Of a stretch of DNA of 28,868 nt, positions 1 through 8,101 are shown one piece after another. The position numbers were made by a program, and so were the translations under genes. The DNA comes from a virus. The notes below the pieces were generated by a model. It had not been told where the DNA came from, ran no database searches, and saw only the letters and a list, made by a program, of their open reading frames with translations. The DNA is taken from IMG/VR virus record IMGVR_UViG_3300042882_000347, positions 1 through 28,868 of that record; one strand, written 5' to 3'. Numbering within the stretch: the stretch's first letter is position 1; every line of letters begins with the position of its first letter.

Positions 1-445
1 GTCCTAAAAATTTGTTTGATTCACGTTTGCGTCTATTGGTCAAGCCGACAACTACCTTACCGTTATCTTTATTCCATCTAAGGAATTGAGCAGCCACTTG
101 TTCTTTCGGTGCGCCTGCATTTAATAAGCGTAATAGTGTAGAGCCTTTGAAAGCAGGGCCACCAATATTATATGTTAATTCGACTAATGCATCGAATTCG
201 TTTTGGGTTAAGGATACAGTAACAGATTTGTCTACTGCACTTACGTATTGCTTAAGGGTAACTTTGAAAAGCTGTAACGCTCGTTCCTTAGTAATGGGAG
301 CGTCCTTCATAGTAACTTTGGTACCATCTTCATAGAAGGTACTGCCAAAGCCAATAGTAGGGACGCCCTCGCCATCTGGATACGGTTGCGATCTAAACCC
401 TTCAGAACCTTTTAAGTCTTCTGCGCCTTTATCGCTAAGTTCCAT
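1..445 (-). CDS. Phage lysozyme (endolysin), GH24 muramidase, 3' end outside window
   Basis: Partial gene: it starts at the ATG at 445 and is still open at position 1 after about 148 residues, close to the usual length of this family. It matches T4/P21-type lysozymes, which cleave the N-acetylmuramic acid to N-acetylglucosamine bond of peptidoglycan at the end of infection. The catalytic triad of the family is visible as Glu15 (in GSEGFR), Asp24 (in YPDGEG) and Thr30 (in PTIGFGST). The conserved helix LTQNEFDALVELTYNIG and the segment GLTNRRKRE are also present. No N-terminal signal or anchor helix is seen, so export would depend on a holin. It follows two tiny genes and the tail-fibre block, a common place for lysis genes. 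Function is near certain; only the C-terminus is unknown. Confidence 0.95.
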   Translation of the reverse strand, partial: MELSDKGAEDLKGSEGFRSQPYPDGEGVPTIGFGSTFYEDGTKVTMKDAPITKERALQLFKVTLKQYVSAVDKSVTVSLTQNEFDALVELTYNIGGPAFKGSTLLRLLNAGAPKEQVAAQFLRWNKDNGKVVVGLTNRRKRESNKFLG

Positions 446-447
446 AA

Positions 448-615
448 TTAAGCCGCTGTAATAGCTGCAACAGCAACGCCAATAGCAACTTCTTTTGCCA
501 CGTCTTGTACATCAGGGTTAGTCACAACTTTTTCTGCAACATCTGCTGCTTCGTGTACAGTGTGATTAATAGCTTTTCCTGCGTCTTTAAATGCTTTGTC
601 TAAACTGTTTTTCAT
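448..615 (-). CDS. Small protein of 55 aa next to lysozyme, function unknown
   Basis: Starts MKNSLDKAFKDAGKAINHTV and ends with the hydrophobic run VAIGVAVAAITAA. The first 40 residues look amphipathic and helical. Its ATG overlaps the stop of the upstream 35-aa gene as ATGA, and its stop lies two bases before the lysozyme ATG, so the three genes are probably translationally coupled. The hydrophobic C-terminus is short for a membrane span. A lysis accessory or holin-like role can be guessed from position only; I do not recognise a family. Confidence 0.6.
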   Translation of the reverse strand: MKNSLDKAFKDAGKAINHTVHEAADVAEKVVTNPDVQDVAKEVAIGVAVAAITAA

Positions 616-719
616 AATAGTTCCTCTACGATTGTTTCAACAACTTCTTCAACCACATCGTCGGGCACCACAAGATCAACGACTTCTTCAATAATATCTT
701 CTAAAATATTTGCGTACAT
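612..719 (-). CDS. Tiny acidic protein of 35 aa, function unknown
   Basis: Reads MYANILEDIIEEVVDLVVPD and continues with repeated (E/D)(E/D)VV(E/D) units to the end at EELL. It is strongly acidic and would form an amphipathic helix with regular Val/Ile and Glu/Asp spacing. An AGGAG Shine-Dalgarno lies about 7 nt before the ATG, and the stop overlaps the next start as ATGA. Both support real translation despite the length. It is the first gene after the hairpins at 741-781. No family recognised. Confidence 0.55.
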   Translation of the reverse strand: MYANILEDIIEEVVDLVVPDDVVEEVVETIVEELL

Positions 720-740
720 TGTAAACTCCTAGGTTGGTTT

Positions 741-781
741 GCTAAGTAACCTACTTAGCGAGGGAATAGGGAGTAGTCCCT
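741..781 (-). promoter_or_regulatory. Two adjacent hairpins between tail-fibre and lysis genes
   Basis: Positions 741-759 form a perfect 8-bp inverted repeat, GCTAAGTA and TACTTAGC, with a 3-nt loop. Positions 768-781 form a 5-bp stem (AGGGA/TCCCT) with a 4-nt loop. No T-run follows on the minus strand, so this does not look like a simple intrinsic terminator. The hairpins lie just upstream of the AGGAG ribosome-binding site of the 35-aa gene. An RNA-processing or mRNA-stabilising site is possible. Confidence 0.5.
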
Positions 782-782
782 G

Positions 783-959
783 TTATATAATTAAATTGGC
801 AGGCGCTTCCTGTACAGGTATGCCTCCAATAACCTCAGCAATATTGCCATTAGCTAGCCATTCTAAATACTGAGTATAGTCAGAATTATTTTCATCTAAA
901 GGAATCACTGCATTATCTATTGTTCTGAGAACCGATCGATCATCTATTAATTTATACAC
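783..959 (-). CDS. Small tail-fibre-associated protein (58 aa), GTG start
   Basis: The sequence begins (V/M)YKLIDDRSVLRTIDNAVIP and contains DYTQYLEWLANGN. This matches small proteins and fibre C-terminal tails of the pattern 'YKL..SVIR..DGA.IP.D..N.DY..YL.WL..GN' that commonly sit after phage tail-fibre genes and are thought to help fibre assembly. The start is a GTG at 959, directly after the stop of the upstream fibre gene at 960, with GGAG seven bases before it. Similarity to the pattern is from memory of the family; the exact role is inferred. Confidence 0.8.
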   Translation of the reverse strand: MYKLIDDRSVLRTIDNAVIPLDENNSDYTQYLEWLANGNIAEVIGGIPVQEAPANLII

Positions 960-1907
960 TTAAAGCTCCGCATTTATTGTTGCAGCGACTGAATTATAAA
1001 ATAGCCAAAAACCAGCAGCTGCATTTGTTGCACTAAAAGCTAAAGAAGTAGTACTACCAGTTAAATTTACAGCACTTATATTAGTCGCACTAAATGACAT
1101 TACAGTCGATGGACTTATTCGTTTAATAGCCTGCATTGGTATAATGCCATAATTATTTGCAGCGGCTGCTGTTGGATTATAACCAGACCATCTGAATACA
1201 GTTGATGCTATTACTTCTAGGTATCGTTGACAAAGTGATAACTCTTTTCCAATAGGTCTATAATCAAAAGCTGTTGCAGCATTACCTTGTTCAAGCTGAG
1301 CTGTCGCAAGATTCCATGTACCGCTTGTTTGCGCACCAACAGTAAATAAGATTTCTATACCAGTTGTTGCTGCAGCTGGCATCAAAAATGTCATTGAGTA
1401 TTGAGTTAATGTAGATGTAATATTGAAATTTTGATTTGTAATAGCTGTCTTGGTTGGAGTACCAATCGGTCCAAATATATCTGATGTATTTGCATAAGAG
1501 ATGGCAACATTCATTGTTGTTAATAATGAGTTACGCGCCATAAACGACAATGTCACATATTTACCAGCAAGGTCTTGAGAATTCAATGCTTCAATTCTCT
1601 GCCCTAGGCCTATAGTTGCTACACTAGCTGCCCCAGTTATTTGCGCAGTAATCGTACCACTAACAGCAACAGGTTGTATTGTGACGTTAGCGCCTGTGCT
1701 ATAACCAAACCATCTATCCAATTGATAACCAGTTGATACTGTTGGGACAGTTACCCCAGCCGTTATAGTTTGTGCAGCAATACCACGTTGGCTTATATTA
1801 AATTGACCATTAATAAGTCTATTTTTATATCCAAAATTTGATGACATTGCTACAATGCCAGAATCAGCTGTTATTATATTAGTTACATGATTGACATTAA
1901 CTGCCAT
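960..1907 (-). CDS. Tail fibre / receptor-binding protein with C-terminal carbohydrate-binding type fold
   Basis: 315 residues. It contains the hallmark series seen in many phage fibre tips: NRLINGQFNISQRG near residue 29, a LDRWFGYS segment, a predicted jelly-roll of beta strands with the LAGKYVTLSFMARN motif, and then TAQLEQGNAATAFDYRPIG followed by ELSLCQRYLEV. Proteins with this series are tail-fibre or baseplate adhesins whose central domain resembles carbohydrate-binding modules. The last 70 residues are low-complexity Ala/Ser/Thr/Asn. An AGGAG lies 8 nt before the ATG. It probably contacts a host surface glycan; the ligand cannot be told from sequence. Confidence 0.8.
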   Translation of the reverse strand: MAVNVNHVTNIITADSGIVAMSSNFGYKNRLINGQFNISQRGIAAQTITAGVTVPTVSTGYQLDRWFGYSTGANVTIQPVAVSGTITAQITGAASVATIGLGQRIEALNSQDLAGKYVTLSFMARNSLLTTMNVAISYANTSDIFGPIGTPTKTAITNQNFNITSTLTQYSMTFLMPAAATTGIEILFTVGAQTSGTWNLATAQLEQGNAATAFDYRPIGKELSLCQRYLEVIASTVFRWSGYNPTAAAANNYGIIPMQAIKRISPSTVMSFSATNISAVNLTGSTTSLAFSATNAAAGFWLFYNSVAATINAEL

Positions 1908-1910
1908 AAA

Positions 1911-2204
1911 TTAAACTCCTAATGAACCTTGCATATCATCTTGTAAAGATACCCAGTTATAAGACTTTTCTAGGAATGTTGCTCCCGCTTGTGCTTCTAC
2001 ATCTGCAAGAGGTGCATGGTAGCGTCTGAAGTCAATATCTTTAGTATCATCATTAGTTGGTTTAGTTGCATAACCTACTACGTCAATCATTACAGAAAAC
2101 TGAGCATTACGTTGACGACTAATAGATGCTGTCACGATACGAAAATAAGCACCTTCAAATGGTACACCGTAGGTTGATGTTGCTAAATCTAATTGTATTG
2201 CCAT
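1911..2204 (-). CDS. Small conserved virion / tail protein (97 aa), function unknown
   Basis: The protein MAIQLDLATSTYGVPFEGAY is rich in alternating polar and hydrophobic residues, as in an all-beta fold, and ends with a helix and SLQDDMQGSLGV. It sits between two fibre genes with AAGGAA 7 nt before the ATG. Proteins of this size and style are common in phage tail operons and are usually annotated as hypothetical structural proteins. No catalytic motif is seen. Structural assignment is from context. Confidence 0.65.
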   Translation of the reverse strand: MAIQLDLATSTYGVPFEGAYFRIVTASISRQRNAQFSVMIDVVGYATKPTNDDTKDIDFRRYHAPLADVEAQAGATFLEKSYNWVSLQDDMQGSLGV

Positions 2205-2228
2205 GTTATATTCCTTATTGTATTTTAT

Positions 2229-4373
2229 TTATGCGTATGTGATTTCTATCGTGTCTAAATTACAGCCCCAGCGTATGCTTGTTGTTAACTTTGCTCCACT
2301 GGTTACAGTAAGTGCTTTATTAGTTGCGTCAACTGTAAACGTAGGTTGTGTTGTTAGCCCAATTGTATCAACTATAGTTTCGATAGCTATACTAGATATA
2401 GTGACCGTTCCAGCATTATTAACAATTGCACCTTTAATGATATAACTTGCCATGTTTGCGGATGCAGTTTGCTTTGCTATTAATGTACCAAAGAAGGTCA
2501 TTGCTTGGTTTGATTGTACAGTCAATTGATTATCAGTTGATGCAGCATTTGTATTAGATGTTAATACTACTGTAGTTGTTGTTGTAGTCGATGCAACTAA
2601 CACTATTTTACCAGATTGTATTGAACCTGGGGACACAAATGCAGAATAACTGCACGGTGAAAACGCAAATTTACCTCGAACACCTTTTGTGTGTGCTCCA
2701 TCACCTATCGCAACTGACGTATGACCATTAGCAGTACACACATAACCTATTGCAAGGGAGTTAGAGCCAGATGCAGTAGCCGAATTATAACCTAATGCAA
2801 TTGAACCGTTTCCTGTAGCGGACGATTGTAGACCTAATGCAATTGCTCCGGTAGCTCTTGCCCCATACGAACTTGTATTATTAGCAATAGCCGCAGCAAA
2901 ACTGTCTGTGCCAGATGCATATGAATTTCCAATAGCTACGGCAGAGTACCCTCGTACATAGGAATTAAAGCCAATAGCATTAGCATAATCGTAATTACCG
3001 TTTGCATTAGCTTGATACCCTATAGCTAATGCACCTAATCCCATAGCATACGCAGTAACACCTACAGAAACACTACTATTAGAGCTTGAAGTAGCTGATG
3101 TCCCAATAGCTATTGCATTAATGCCGGCTGCTTGGGCATTGCTACCGGCTGCAACGCTACTAGCACTAGCTGCTTTTGCGTTTTGCCCAAATGCAATACT
3201 ATTTGCCCCCAACGCACCATAACTACTCGTATTGTTCCCAACACCAGCAGCAAAACTATCTGTGCCAGATGCATAAGAACCACCTAGTGCCATTGCCCCT
3301 GCGCCTGTTAGAGCATATGACCCGTTACCACCACTATTAGTTCCTATTGCAGTAGAATAGTTACCTCCTGCATAGCTTTGATACCCAATACCATTTGAGT
3401 AGTCCCCCGTAGCATATGCCCCGTATGCTAATGCTAACCCCATAGTGCCTGTTGCGTTAGCGTTTCCACCTATTCCTATGGCAAATGACCCTGTTACAAC
3501 TGGTCGCATTACTGAATTTGAAAAGTTCTCAGCATAACCACGCATTGGTTTTTTATCATCAATTTGCCAATTCGTTCCATCACATACTATGTCTAGACCT
3601 TCACCACGTCTTAAAATAAGCGTAGCAAGACCATCAATCGTTTCAGCACCACTTGGGTCAATCGTAATTGCATCAGTTACTGTATTAGAAGTATTCCAAA
3701 TAGTACAAGTAAACCCTGCACCTAATGTAGCAGCAGCAGTTAAACTAATAGTAAACGTACCTGAGGTACAGTTAATGATTTTACCCAAGTCACCTGCTAC
3801 TACCGTGTATGCAGCTGTTTTATTAGCAATTGTTTTAGTAGCACTTGCTCCACTGCTAATAACCAAATCACCAGAACCTAGTAACGTAGTACCATTGATT
3901 GATTTAATATTAGTTGCAGATACTAGAGCAGCTTGCTTAGAGTTAAATGTATTCCAGTCTGTAGATGTCAGATAGCCACTTACTGATGTAGTGGCAGCGG
4001 CTATGCTAATAGTAGGTGTTGCACCACCACTTGAAGCTATAGGTGCAGTGCCTGCTACTGAAGTTACTGTGCCGCTATTAGTTGTTGTGAGTATGCCATT
4101 GCCATCAATAGTTAATCCAGTGCCGACTTTAATGCCACCTAATGTAGATGCACCAGCAGTTGGCAACGTATATGAACTTAGTTTAGAATTAAACGTAGTC
4201 CAGTCAGTAGATGTTAAGTAACCATTTACGCTACCACTAGCTGCAGGTAATATAGCTTGTGCCCCTAAAGCTGTTAATGCTGTAGCCGCTGTATTACCGC
4301 CTGTACCACCTGCAGATATTGGTAGTGTACCATAATTTGTTCCCCGTAAAATCGAGGATAAGCTTTTAGACAT
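2229..4373 (-). CDS. Large tail fibre with YadA-like head repeats (714 aa)
   Basis: Residues 1-60 resemble fibre attachment regions (RGTNYGTLPISAGGTGGNTA). The segment GYLTSTDWxTFNSK occurs twice, near 51 and 133. Residues 180-275 hold a trimeric-fibre beta motif ending DGTNWQI. Residues 295-560 are a long run of degenerate 14-16 residue repeats with the core S-x-A-I-G-x (SNSLAIGY, GSIALGYN, HTSVAIGD), the signature of YadA-like trimeric adhesin head domains forming a left-handed beta roll. A 25-residue unit starting SYASGTDSFAA is duplicated (near 366 and 484). The C-terminal 150 residues, after GVRGKFAFSP, are a separate beta domain like fibre tips. GAGGAT precedes the ATG. Likely a trimeric receptor-binding fibre. 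Confidence 0.85.
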   Translation of the reverse strand: MSKSLSSILRGTNYGTLPISAGGTGGNTAATALTALGAQAILPAASGSVNGYLTSTDWTTFNSKLSSYTLPTAGASTLGGIKVGTGLTIDGNGILTTTNSGTVTSVAGTAPIASSGGATPTISIAAATTSVSGYLTSTDWNTFNSKQAALVSATNIKSINGTTLLGSGDLVISSGASATKTIANKTAAYTVVAGDLGKIINCTSGTFTISLTAAATLGAGFTCTIWNTSNTVTDAITIDPSGAETIDGLATLILRRGEGLDIVCDGTNWQIDDKKPMRGYAENFSNSVMRPVVTGSFAIGIGGNANATGTMGLALAYGAYATGDYSNGIGYQSYAGGNYSTAIGTNSGGNGSYALTGAGAMALGGSYASGTDSFAAGVGNNTSSYGALGANSIAFGQNAKAASASSVAAGSNAQAAGINAIAIGTSATSSSNSSVSVGVTAYAMGLGALAIGYQANANGNYDYANAIGFNSYVRGYSAVAIGNSYASGTDSFAAAIANNTSSYGARATGAIALGLQSSATGNGSIALGYNSATASGSNSLAIGYVCTANGHTSVAIGDGAHTKGVRGKFAFSPCSYSAFVSPGSIQSGKIVLVASTTTTTTVVLTSNTNAASTDNQLTVQSNQAMTFFGTLIAKQTASANMASYIIKGAIVNNAGTVTISSIAIETIVDTIGLTTQPTFTVDATNKALTVTSGAKLTTSIRWGCNLDTIEITYA

Positions 4374-4382
4374 GTTTTATCC

Positions 4383-5435
4383 TCATAAAGTTGGGAATGA
4401 TGCTGTTGGTGGTGTGAAGTTGGTTGTATAGCGAGCGATGCCTTTTGTTATACGGATATCATCTAATACACAGTCAGTAAAGAACGTTTGAGATTGGTAA
4501 CTCCCACCTTCCATGCCTATATTAAGAGTTGTGTTTGAAAAAGCACTAGCATTACTAGTAGTTCCTCCACTATTACCATTAACATATACAGTAAGTTGTC
4601 CAGAATTTCTAACGTATGCAATATGTGTCCACGTATTAAGAACCACACTTATGTTAGACGATAATCCTGCCGTGTAATCAATTGGATTATTTGTTCCTCC
4701 AGCAAAACCAAGCCAATAGCCTGAACCACTATTTCTAGTTGCAATCGTACATTGCCAATTAGATGATGTAGAACGTTTGTATATCCAGAATTCGATTGTA
4801 TAATTATCACCAGCAGCTAATGCAAAAGCTGCATTTGATAATGTCAACATTGAGGTTGACGTTCCTGGAAAACTTAATGCACCTGTACCCGTTTTAACAA
4901 TACTTGTTGTTCTTGTTACTGCACCTAAATTAGAAATACCACTTGCATAACTACTAGAGTCTACTATTGATGCAGAATCACCCTTTAACAATAATACTAC
5001 CGAACTAAAGTATGGGTCAGTAATTGCTGGTGTCGTGCTATTAGAAGTTGCGGAACTAACACTTACTCCCAACGCATTAGTAGCTGTAACGGTGAATGTA
5101 TAACTCGTTCCATTAGTTAATCCACTGACAATTATCGGAGAGCTTGTTCCAGTAGTGATGTGTCCACTAGAACTCGTCACAGTATAACTTGTGATAGTAG
5201 AACCGCCGTTTTGCACAGGCGGAATAAATGCCACCGATATTGAAGTAGTACCAGCACCAGTAGCAGTCCCAATAGTCGGAGGGTTAGGCTTTGTCTGACC
5301 TATTGCCCATAGCGATGAACGTTTATTAACAATTTGTTGCGGTAATGAAAAGACACCATTAGCTTTACCAGTATAGTTAGTACCATCGGGGTTATTCGCT
5401 AAGCTTCCAATCATACCTCCTTGATATTTAGCCAT
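4383..5435 (-). CDS. Virion adhesin with fibronectin type III and LamG-like domains (350 aa)
   Basis: Residues 50-136 form an Fn3 domain: PNPPTIGTATGAGTTSISVA, then GGSTITSYTVTSSSG, then LTNGTSYTFTVTATN. Residues 143-345 are a concanavalin A / laminin-G type sandwich: VVLLLKGD at the start, DNYTIEFWIY, then NTWTHIAYVRNSGQLTVYVN and DDIRITKGIARYT at the end. Both folds are common on phage virions and bind carbohydrates or cell surfaces. Residues 1-40 resemble the N-terminus of small phage structural proteins. The ATG overlaps the previous stop as TAATG, so it is translated with the 129-aa protein. Confidence 0.85.
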   Translation of the reverse strand: MAKYQGGMIGSLANNPDGTNYTGKANGVFSLPQQIVNKRSSLWAIGQTKPNPPTIGTATGAGTTSISVAFIPPVQNGGSTITSYTVTSSSGHITTGTSSPIIVSGLTNGTSYTFTVTATNALGVSVSSATSNSTTPAITDPYFSSVVLLLKGDSASIVDSSSYASGISNLGAVTRTTSIVKTGTGALSFPGTSTSMLTLSNAAFALAAGDNYTIEFWIYKRSTSSNWQCTIATRNSGSGYWLGFAGGTNNPIDYTAGLSSNISVVLNTWTHIAYVRNSGQLTVYVNGNSGGTTSNASAFSNTTLNIGMEGGSYQSQTFFTDCVLDDIRITKGIARYTTNFTPPTASFPTL

Positions 5436-5824
5436 TAGGAAATCTCATCATAAGAAATAGTATAATTAATTTTGCTAGCTGTACCTGATGTTACAACAAT
5501 AGACATATTTTCATCTAAATATATTGATTTATCTAACAAGGATAAAGCAGCGCCCGGAGGAACTGAAACTGTAAATATCAAAGGAAATGCTGTACCACCG
5601 CTGGGAGCAGATCCTTGAGCCACTGCACCATTAGTATATAATGAAACAGTAGCATTAATAGAATTTGTACCATCAACATTAGATGCTAATATTGTATTTA
5701 ACTTTAAAATTTTACCACTAGACGCGGCGTTGGTCAATAGCACAACGTTCGTATTGACACTAGGTGTTAAATAGGTTGTTCTGCCATAGATGTTTGCCAC
5801 GTTTACTATATTTGGACTAGCCAT
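5435..5824 (-). CDS. Small beta-rich virion protein (129 aa)
   Basis: Starts MASPNIVNVANIYGRTTYLT and is predicted almost entirely beta, with VVLLTNAASSGKILKLNTIL and a final ISYDEIS. This style is common among small phage tail or decoration proteins, often annotated as hypothetical structural proteins. GGAGG lies 4 nt before the ATG and its stop overlaps the next gene by one base. It sits inside the fibre operon. No specific function can be assigned. Confidence 0.65.
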   Translation of the reverse strand: MASPNIVNVANIYGRTTYLTPSVNTNVVLLTNAASSGKILKLNTILASNVDGTNSINATVSLYTNGAVAQGSAPSGGTAFPLIFTVSVPPGAALSLLDKSIYLDENMSIVVTSGTASKINYTISYDEIS

Positions 5825-6409
5825 TTAACCTCCAAAGACGATAGACATGGCAATAGCCTTGCCAGTTGTTAATATTGCTGTCGCTGGGACAGACGGTGTT
5901 TGTAATAATTTCCAATTAGTACCAGTATAAACAAATGAAACAGCCGCACCACTAATATCTAATATAAATGATGTATTGTCTGATTCTATTGTTTGTCCAG
6001 TATTTGGAAGTATTGTTAAGTTATTTGTGCCAAAGGAATTATTAGTATCGACAAAACCAATTGTGGCACCGTCAGAAGGTGATGCTGGGAATGTAACATT
6101 AAAAGCACCTGCTGCAGTATTACATCTGACCAGGTCATTAGCGACTGAAGTGTATGCAGCTGTTTTAATTGTAGTAGCTGCTAATCCTCCGCCACTGCCC
6201 GCAACAATTATATCCCCTGAGCCTAATAGGTTAACACCGTTAACAGTTTTAATATTAGTGCCAGATACTAATGTAGCTTGCTTTCCGAATAATGCTGTAT
6301 CGACTGCCTGCAATGCTGTCTTAATCCTAGGAATGTCATATACTAATGTATTAGTCAATTCAGGGACTGGTAAAGAATAGTTTGTAGTGACTGTATTAGT
6401 ATTCGCCAT
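5825..6409 (-). CDS. Short tail fibre protein (194 aa), paralogue of the 6417-7385 gene at the N-terminus
   Basis: The first 35 residues (TNYSLPVPELTNTLVYDIPR) closely match the start of the next upstream gene (VNYNFPIPNLNNTITYDIGR), so both probably attach to the same virion site. Residues 46-71 (SGTNIKTVNGVNLLGSGDII) also match a segment of the 714-aa fibre near residues 150-172. The C-terminal half is a beta domain ending with SFVYTGTNWKLLQTPS, typical of phage fibres. AGGTGA precedes the ATG. Confidence 0.75.
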   Translation of the reverse strand: MANTNTVTTNYSLPVPELTNTLVYDIPRIKTALQAVDTALFGKQATLVSGTNIKTVNGVNLLGSGDIIVAGSGGGLAATTIKTAAYTSVANDLVRCNTAAGAFNVTFPASPSDGATIGFVDTNNSFGTNNLTILPNTGQTIESDNTSFILDISGAAVSFVYTGTNWKLLQTPSVPATAILTTGKAIAMSIVFGG

Positions 6410-6416
6410 AAATCAC

Positions 6417-7385
6417 CTATGTAAAGTCAGCCCAAGTAGCGCCTGATTTTGTTAATTTAGCATTAAGTTGTGTTTGAATAGCAGAGGTAACACCAACAAG
6501 ATAATTTACTTCAACAGAGCTTGCAGTGATTGCGTCAATAAATGTATTTTGACCTGCAGTTAAATGCAATGCAGCATCATTAGCATGTGAAGTTAAAGAA
6601 GCACTAGTAGCAGCATCAGTAATGCCATACCCAGATAATGTAGTAGGCTTACCAGTTAATGTACTAAAACTAGGTGTTGCACTAGTAATTGCTGTGTCTA
6701 CCTCTGTTTTAGTGTAAGCATTGGTAATACCAAAACCAGCAATAGTTGTAGGAACGCCAGTAAGACTTGCAAAAGCAGGTGTAATAGTGACTGCTGTGCC
6801 TGTACCTGTAATACGGCCTTGTGCATCAACAGTAATTGGAGTAATAGCTGTTGGACTAGTATCGTATGTGCCTGCAGTAACACCACTATTTTTAAGTGTC
6901 AATGCTGCTGTTACGTTTGCAGTACCATCAAATGTTACAGACCAAACACCATCACCTGTAGTACTAATAGTTCTTGGTGTTGTTAACTTAACAGATGTGT
7001 CTGCACTACCAACAGATGTATTGATTTCAATATATACACTACCAGACCATCTATAAGTCTTGCCAGTGCCTGTTGCAACGTAGATCTTACCAGTTTCACC
7101 TGTTACAGGGAAGTTAGCAAGAGCAGCTGCTTCTACAACATCATCTACATAACTAGGAAGATACTGCGAAGGGATTAAAGTATCTGCGCCTAATGGTGCA
7201 TAACCGTTTGCTACGCCTTTATTAGCAGTAGCTTCTTTTGTATTAATTGCTGCAGCATGTGTACTAAACAAAGCATCCATACTGCTTAACGCTGTTCTCA
7301 ATCTACCAATATCATACGTAATTGTATTATTTAGATTAGGGATTGGGAAGTTATAATTTACTGTTACATCATTTACATTTGCCAT
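6417..7385 (-). CDS. Tail fibre protein (322 aa) with fibre-shaft repeats
   Basis: The N-terminus (MANVNDVTVNYNFPIPNLNN) is shared with the 194-aa fibre. Residues 60-125 carry the phage-fibre segment GYAPLGADTLIPSQYLP followed by GKIYVATGTGKTYRWSGSVY, seen in many long tail fibres. Residues 150-205 hold the VTFDGTANVTAAL / VDAQGRITGTGT motif of fibre shafts, and residues 205-265 two copies of the unit F-A/S-x-LTG-x-PTT-x-x-G-x-GIT. The C-terminus has LTSHANDAALHLTAGQNTFI. GAGGAA precedes the ATG. A structural fibre component; receptor unknown. Confidence 0.85.
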   Translation of the reverse strand: MANVNDVTVNYNFPIPNLNNTITYDIGRLRTALSSMDALFSTHAAAINTKEATANKGVANGYAPLGADTLIPSQYLPSYVDDVVEAAALANFPVTGETGKIYVATGTGKTYRWSGSVYIEINTSVGSADTSVKLTTPRTISTTGDGVWSVTFDGTANVTAALTLKNSGVTAGTYDTSPTAITPITVDAQGRITGTGTAVTITPAFASLTGVPTTIAGFGITNAYTKTEVDTAITSATPSFSTLTGKPTTLSGYGITDAATSASLTSHANDAALHLTAGQNTFIDAITASSVEVNYLVGVTSAIQTQLNAKLTKSGATWADFT

Positions 7386-7387
7386 TT

Positions 7388-7645
7388 TTATTCCTCAAAA
7401 AGTTTCCAACTAGCGTTTACTAGCTGTGGTTTGTTTAAAAGATCTCTGTAATCTCCTGAGAAGGCAACAGTTGCCAATTCACTTCTATCTGCTTTAAAGG
7501 ACACAACAACATCATTATCTGTAATATAAGATTCTACAGTTGTGCTTAGTGTGTCAATTCCAGTCTTTAGCGAGACAAGATTGTTATCCATCTCTAAGTA
7601 GGTTAACGGAGATCCTTTACTAATTCTTGTAACTAGCTGAACCAT
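7388..7645 (-). CDS. Small fibre-related virion protein (85 aa)
   Basis: Residues 5-30 (VTRISKGSPLTYLEMDNNLV) match a motif found near the start of many phage tail fibres ('RxxKGSPLTxxEMDxNF'). Residues 60-75 (FSGDYRDLLNKPQ) match the fibre motif 'SGxYxDLxNKP'. The two normally lie in much longer fibres, so this looks like a stand-alone or shortened fibre base. GGAG lies 6-8 nt before the ATG and it is two bases from the next gene. Confidence 0.7.
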   Translation of the reverse strand: MVQLVTRISKGSPLTYLEMDNNLVSLKTGIDTLSTTVESYITDNDVVVSFKADRSELATVAFSGDYRDLLNKPQLVNASWKLFEE

Positions 7646-7654
7646 TTGTTACTC

Positions 7655-8101
7655 CTATAATTCGATGTATCCTTCTAGCAGATACCCATCTAATATGTAT
7701 AATTGGCCTTTATAAACATAACCATCATCGAGATACCCATCCATAACATACTCTGCATCTAGCGATGAGTACAAAATAGTAGGAGCTTTCTCGACACCTG
7801 TTAGTTCATATTGTAAAACAGTAGCTGCACTTGCCGTGTAAGGCATCATACTAATACTGCTTGATATATTTTCTAAAACAGGAGAGTATGCTAATGTAGG
7901 TGTAACTATCGTATTACCATCAATGACAGTTATTGGTACTACAGGTGCAAAGACTAAGTCTTGAATCTCGCCTGAAGCTATTATTGAAGTTACTGAAACA
8001 TTAGCTAATATATTAGTTATTGAGGGTGTTACTGCTGAAATTGTTGTAGTTTTTGCTAGGATTGCATTAACTGTCTTCTCAAGAGGTGTTACAACATACA
8101 C
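7655..8101 (-). CDS. Virion-associated protein of unknown function (148 aa), GTG start
   Basis: Begins with GTG at 8101, which overlaps the upstream stop as TAGTG. Rich in Val, Ile, Ser and Thr and probably beta. The C-terminus has repeated short units (VMDGYLDDGYVYKG, ILDGYLLEGYIEL) with the core DGYL(D/L)(D/E)GY, a small repeat of unknown purpose. Position between fibre genes suggests a tail component. No family recognised. Confidence 0.6.
   Translation of the reverse strand: MYVVTPLEKTVNAILAKTTTISAVTPSITNILANVSVTSIIASGEIQDLVFAPVVPITVIDGNTIVTPTLAYSPVLENISSSISMMPYTASAATVLQYELTGVEKAPTILYSSLDAEYVMDGYLDDGYVYKGQLYILDGYLLEGYIEL

Noticed and set aside
2203-7056. Several plus-strand ORFs of 76-134 codons opposite the fibre genes (for example 3589-3975, 5976-6380, 6721-7056)
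   Set aside because: They are antisense shadows of Thr/Ser/Ala-rich fibre genes, are rich in Val/Pro/Leu as expected of such shadows, lack Shine-Dalgarno signals and would be the only plus-strand genes.
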